Below, one piece after another: positions 63,484 to 64,000 of a stretch of 64,000 nt of DNA (its first letter is position 1; each line of letters opens with the position of its first letter). A program made the translations under genes and the position numbers. The notes under the pieces were generated by a model. The model was given only the letters and a program-made list of their open reading frames with translations, did no database searches and was not told where the DNA came from. The stretch comes from Lachnospiraceae bacterium (lineage in GTDB: Bacteria; Bacillota; Clostridia; Lachnospirales; Lachnospiraceae), in assembly GCA_016297945.1 (NCBI GenBank), contig JAEDFR010000002.1, positions 1 through 64,000 of the forward strand, read 5' to 3'.

Positions 63484-64000
63484 TATTTGTCACCTCCGCA
63501 ATTTCCACATCCACCATGATGTGTATCACCTTCCTGTAATTTTAAGAAAGCTCTTCCTTCTGCAGTCTTATAAATAGCCTGACGTTTCATTGCCTGATCA
63601 AAATCAACTAAATGACCATCAAATTCAGGACCATCCACACAAGCAAACTTCACTTGTCCGCCGACTGTCAAACGACAAGCTCCACACATTCCGGTTCCGT
63701 CAACCATAATCGGATTCATGGAAACAATGGTAGGAATATTCAGTTCCTTGGTTGTCAGACAAACAAATTTCATCATTATCATGGGACCGATGGCAACACA
63801 ATGGTTATACTGTTTTCCCTCTTCTTTTACCAGATCAGTAAGCGTTTTCGTAACCATACCGCTGCGTCCATAAGAACCATCATCTGTTGTAACATACAAA
63901 TTTGCGGCAACAGCTTTCATCTCATCTTCATAAATTAAAAGGTCTTTTGTTTTGGCACCGATAATAACATCAGCATCAACACCATGCTCATGTAACCACT
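63483..64000 (-). CDS. NfnA-like ferredoxin-NADP reductase subunit (partial)
   Basis: The C-terminal 171 residues of a sulfide/dihydroorotate dehydrogenase-like FAD/NAD-binding protein. The frame stays open from the window edge through ADVIIGAKTKDLLIYEDEM, so the ATG at 63918-63920 is internal, not a start. The nucleotide-binding region includes CVAIGPMIMMKFVC, and the 2Fe-2S cysteines are in DGTGMCGACRLTVGGQVKFA with the last Cys in CVDGPEFDGH. The C-terminal GGCGNCGGDK adds more cysteines. Its stop overlaps the nfnB start by one base. Confidence 0.9.
   Translation of the reverse strand, partial: WLHEHGVDADVIIGAKTKDLLIYEDEMKAVAANLYVTTDDGSYGRSGMVTKTLTDLVKEEGKQYNHCVAIGPMIMMKFVCLTTKELNIPTIVSMNPIMVDGTGMCGACRLTVGGQVKFACVDGPEFDGHLVDFDQAMKRQAIYKTAEGRAFLKLQEGDTHHGGCGNCGGDK

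Overview
The window is a stretch of core chromosome from a low-GC Gram-positive bacterium, most likely a member of the Clostridia close to Lachnospiraceae. The evidence is AT-rich intergenic DNA, strong AGGAGG ribosome binding sites, TTG and GTG starts, a ribosomal protein L27 with the Firmicute-type cleavable N-terminus next to its protease Prp, a lexA / LysM-protein SOS pair, the yqfC-yqfD-phoH-(HD protein)-ybeY cluster, and NfnAB-type flavoprotein subunits at the right edge. The family-level assignment comes from gene content and order, not from a marker gene. No rRNA, tRNA, CRISPR array, prophage or insertion sequence was seen.

Layout. Bases 1-10553 (+ strand): end of a histidine operon (hisB, hisI), a small membrane protein, then radical SAM protein / DUF2344 protein / RNase G / NUDIX, the L21-Prp-L27 operon with its own promoter, leader and terminator, then obgE, yhbY, nadD, yqeK and rsfS (ribosome maturation, NAD synthesis). 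A bidirectional terminator separates rsfS from convergent lexA. Bases 10636-16292: lexA (-) and a LysM protein (+) diverge across LexA-like boxes; then an AT-rich gap with a possible 41-codon ORF, dtd, an AI-2E-family permease, a XerC/D-like recombinase and a cytidylate-kinase-like protein. Bases 16447-18704: cstA and a small companion. Bases 18883-21420: aroB-lspA-rluD.

Bases 21500-34723 (- strand) hold one tightly packed envelope and division gene train: DUF4321, radC, mreB, mreC, mreD, PBP2, minC, minD, minE, rodA, mgsA, a D,D-carboxypeptidase lipoprotein, a HlyD-like protein, a YggS-type PLP protein and sepF. Bases 34883-49315 hold tRNA modification, mismatch repair, proline synthesis and two flavoproteins (methionine gamma-lyase-like, miaA, mutL, mutS, miaB, proA, 5-formyl-THF cyclo-ligase, DUF896, proB). 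Bases 49354-57206 hold a BofC-like protein, a flippase-like protein and the ybeY / HD / phoH / yqfD / yqfC / pdp run. The right end holds an NYN-LOTUS protein, a small acidic protein, an amino acid:Na+ symporter, rlmH, a zinc-ribbon membrane protein and nfnB plus partial nfnA.

The most unusual non-coding content is two long nested inverted-repeat elements (57254-57449 and 60534-60767). Each lies beyond the 3' end of a minus-strand gene. The second carries hairpins that present ACA(C)GGATGT-type loops, which match the CsrA-binding consensus. Other points worth attention are a terminator-like hairpin and a promoter palindrome in the symporter leader, a PgpH-like HD protein whose HD pair reads HR, a PBP2 with a roughly 245-residue insertion, and the hairpin-embedded ORF after the SOS LysM gene.
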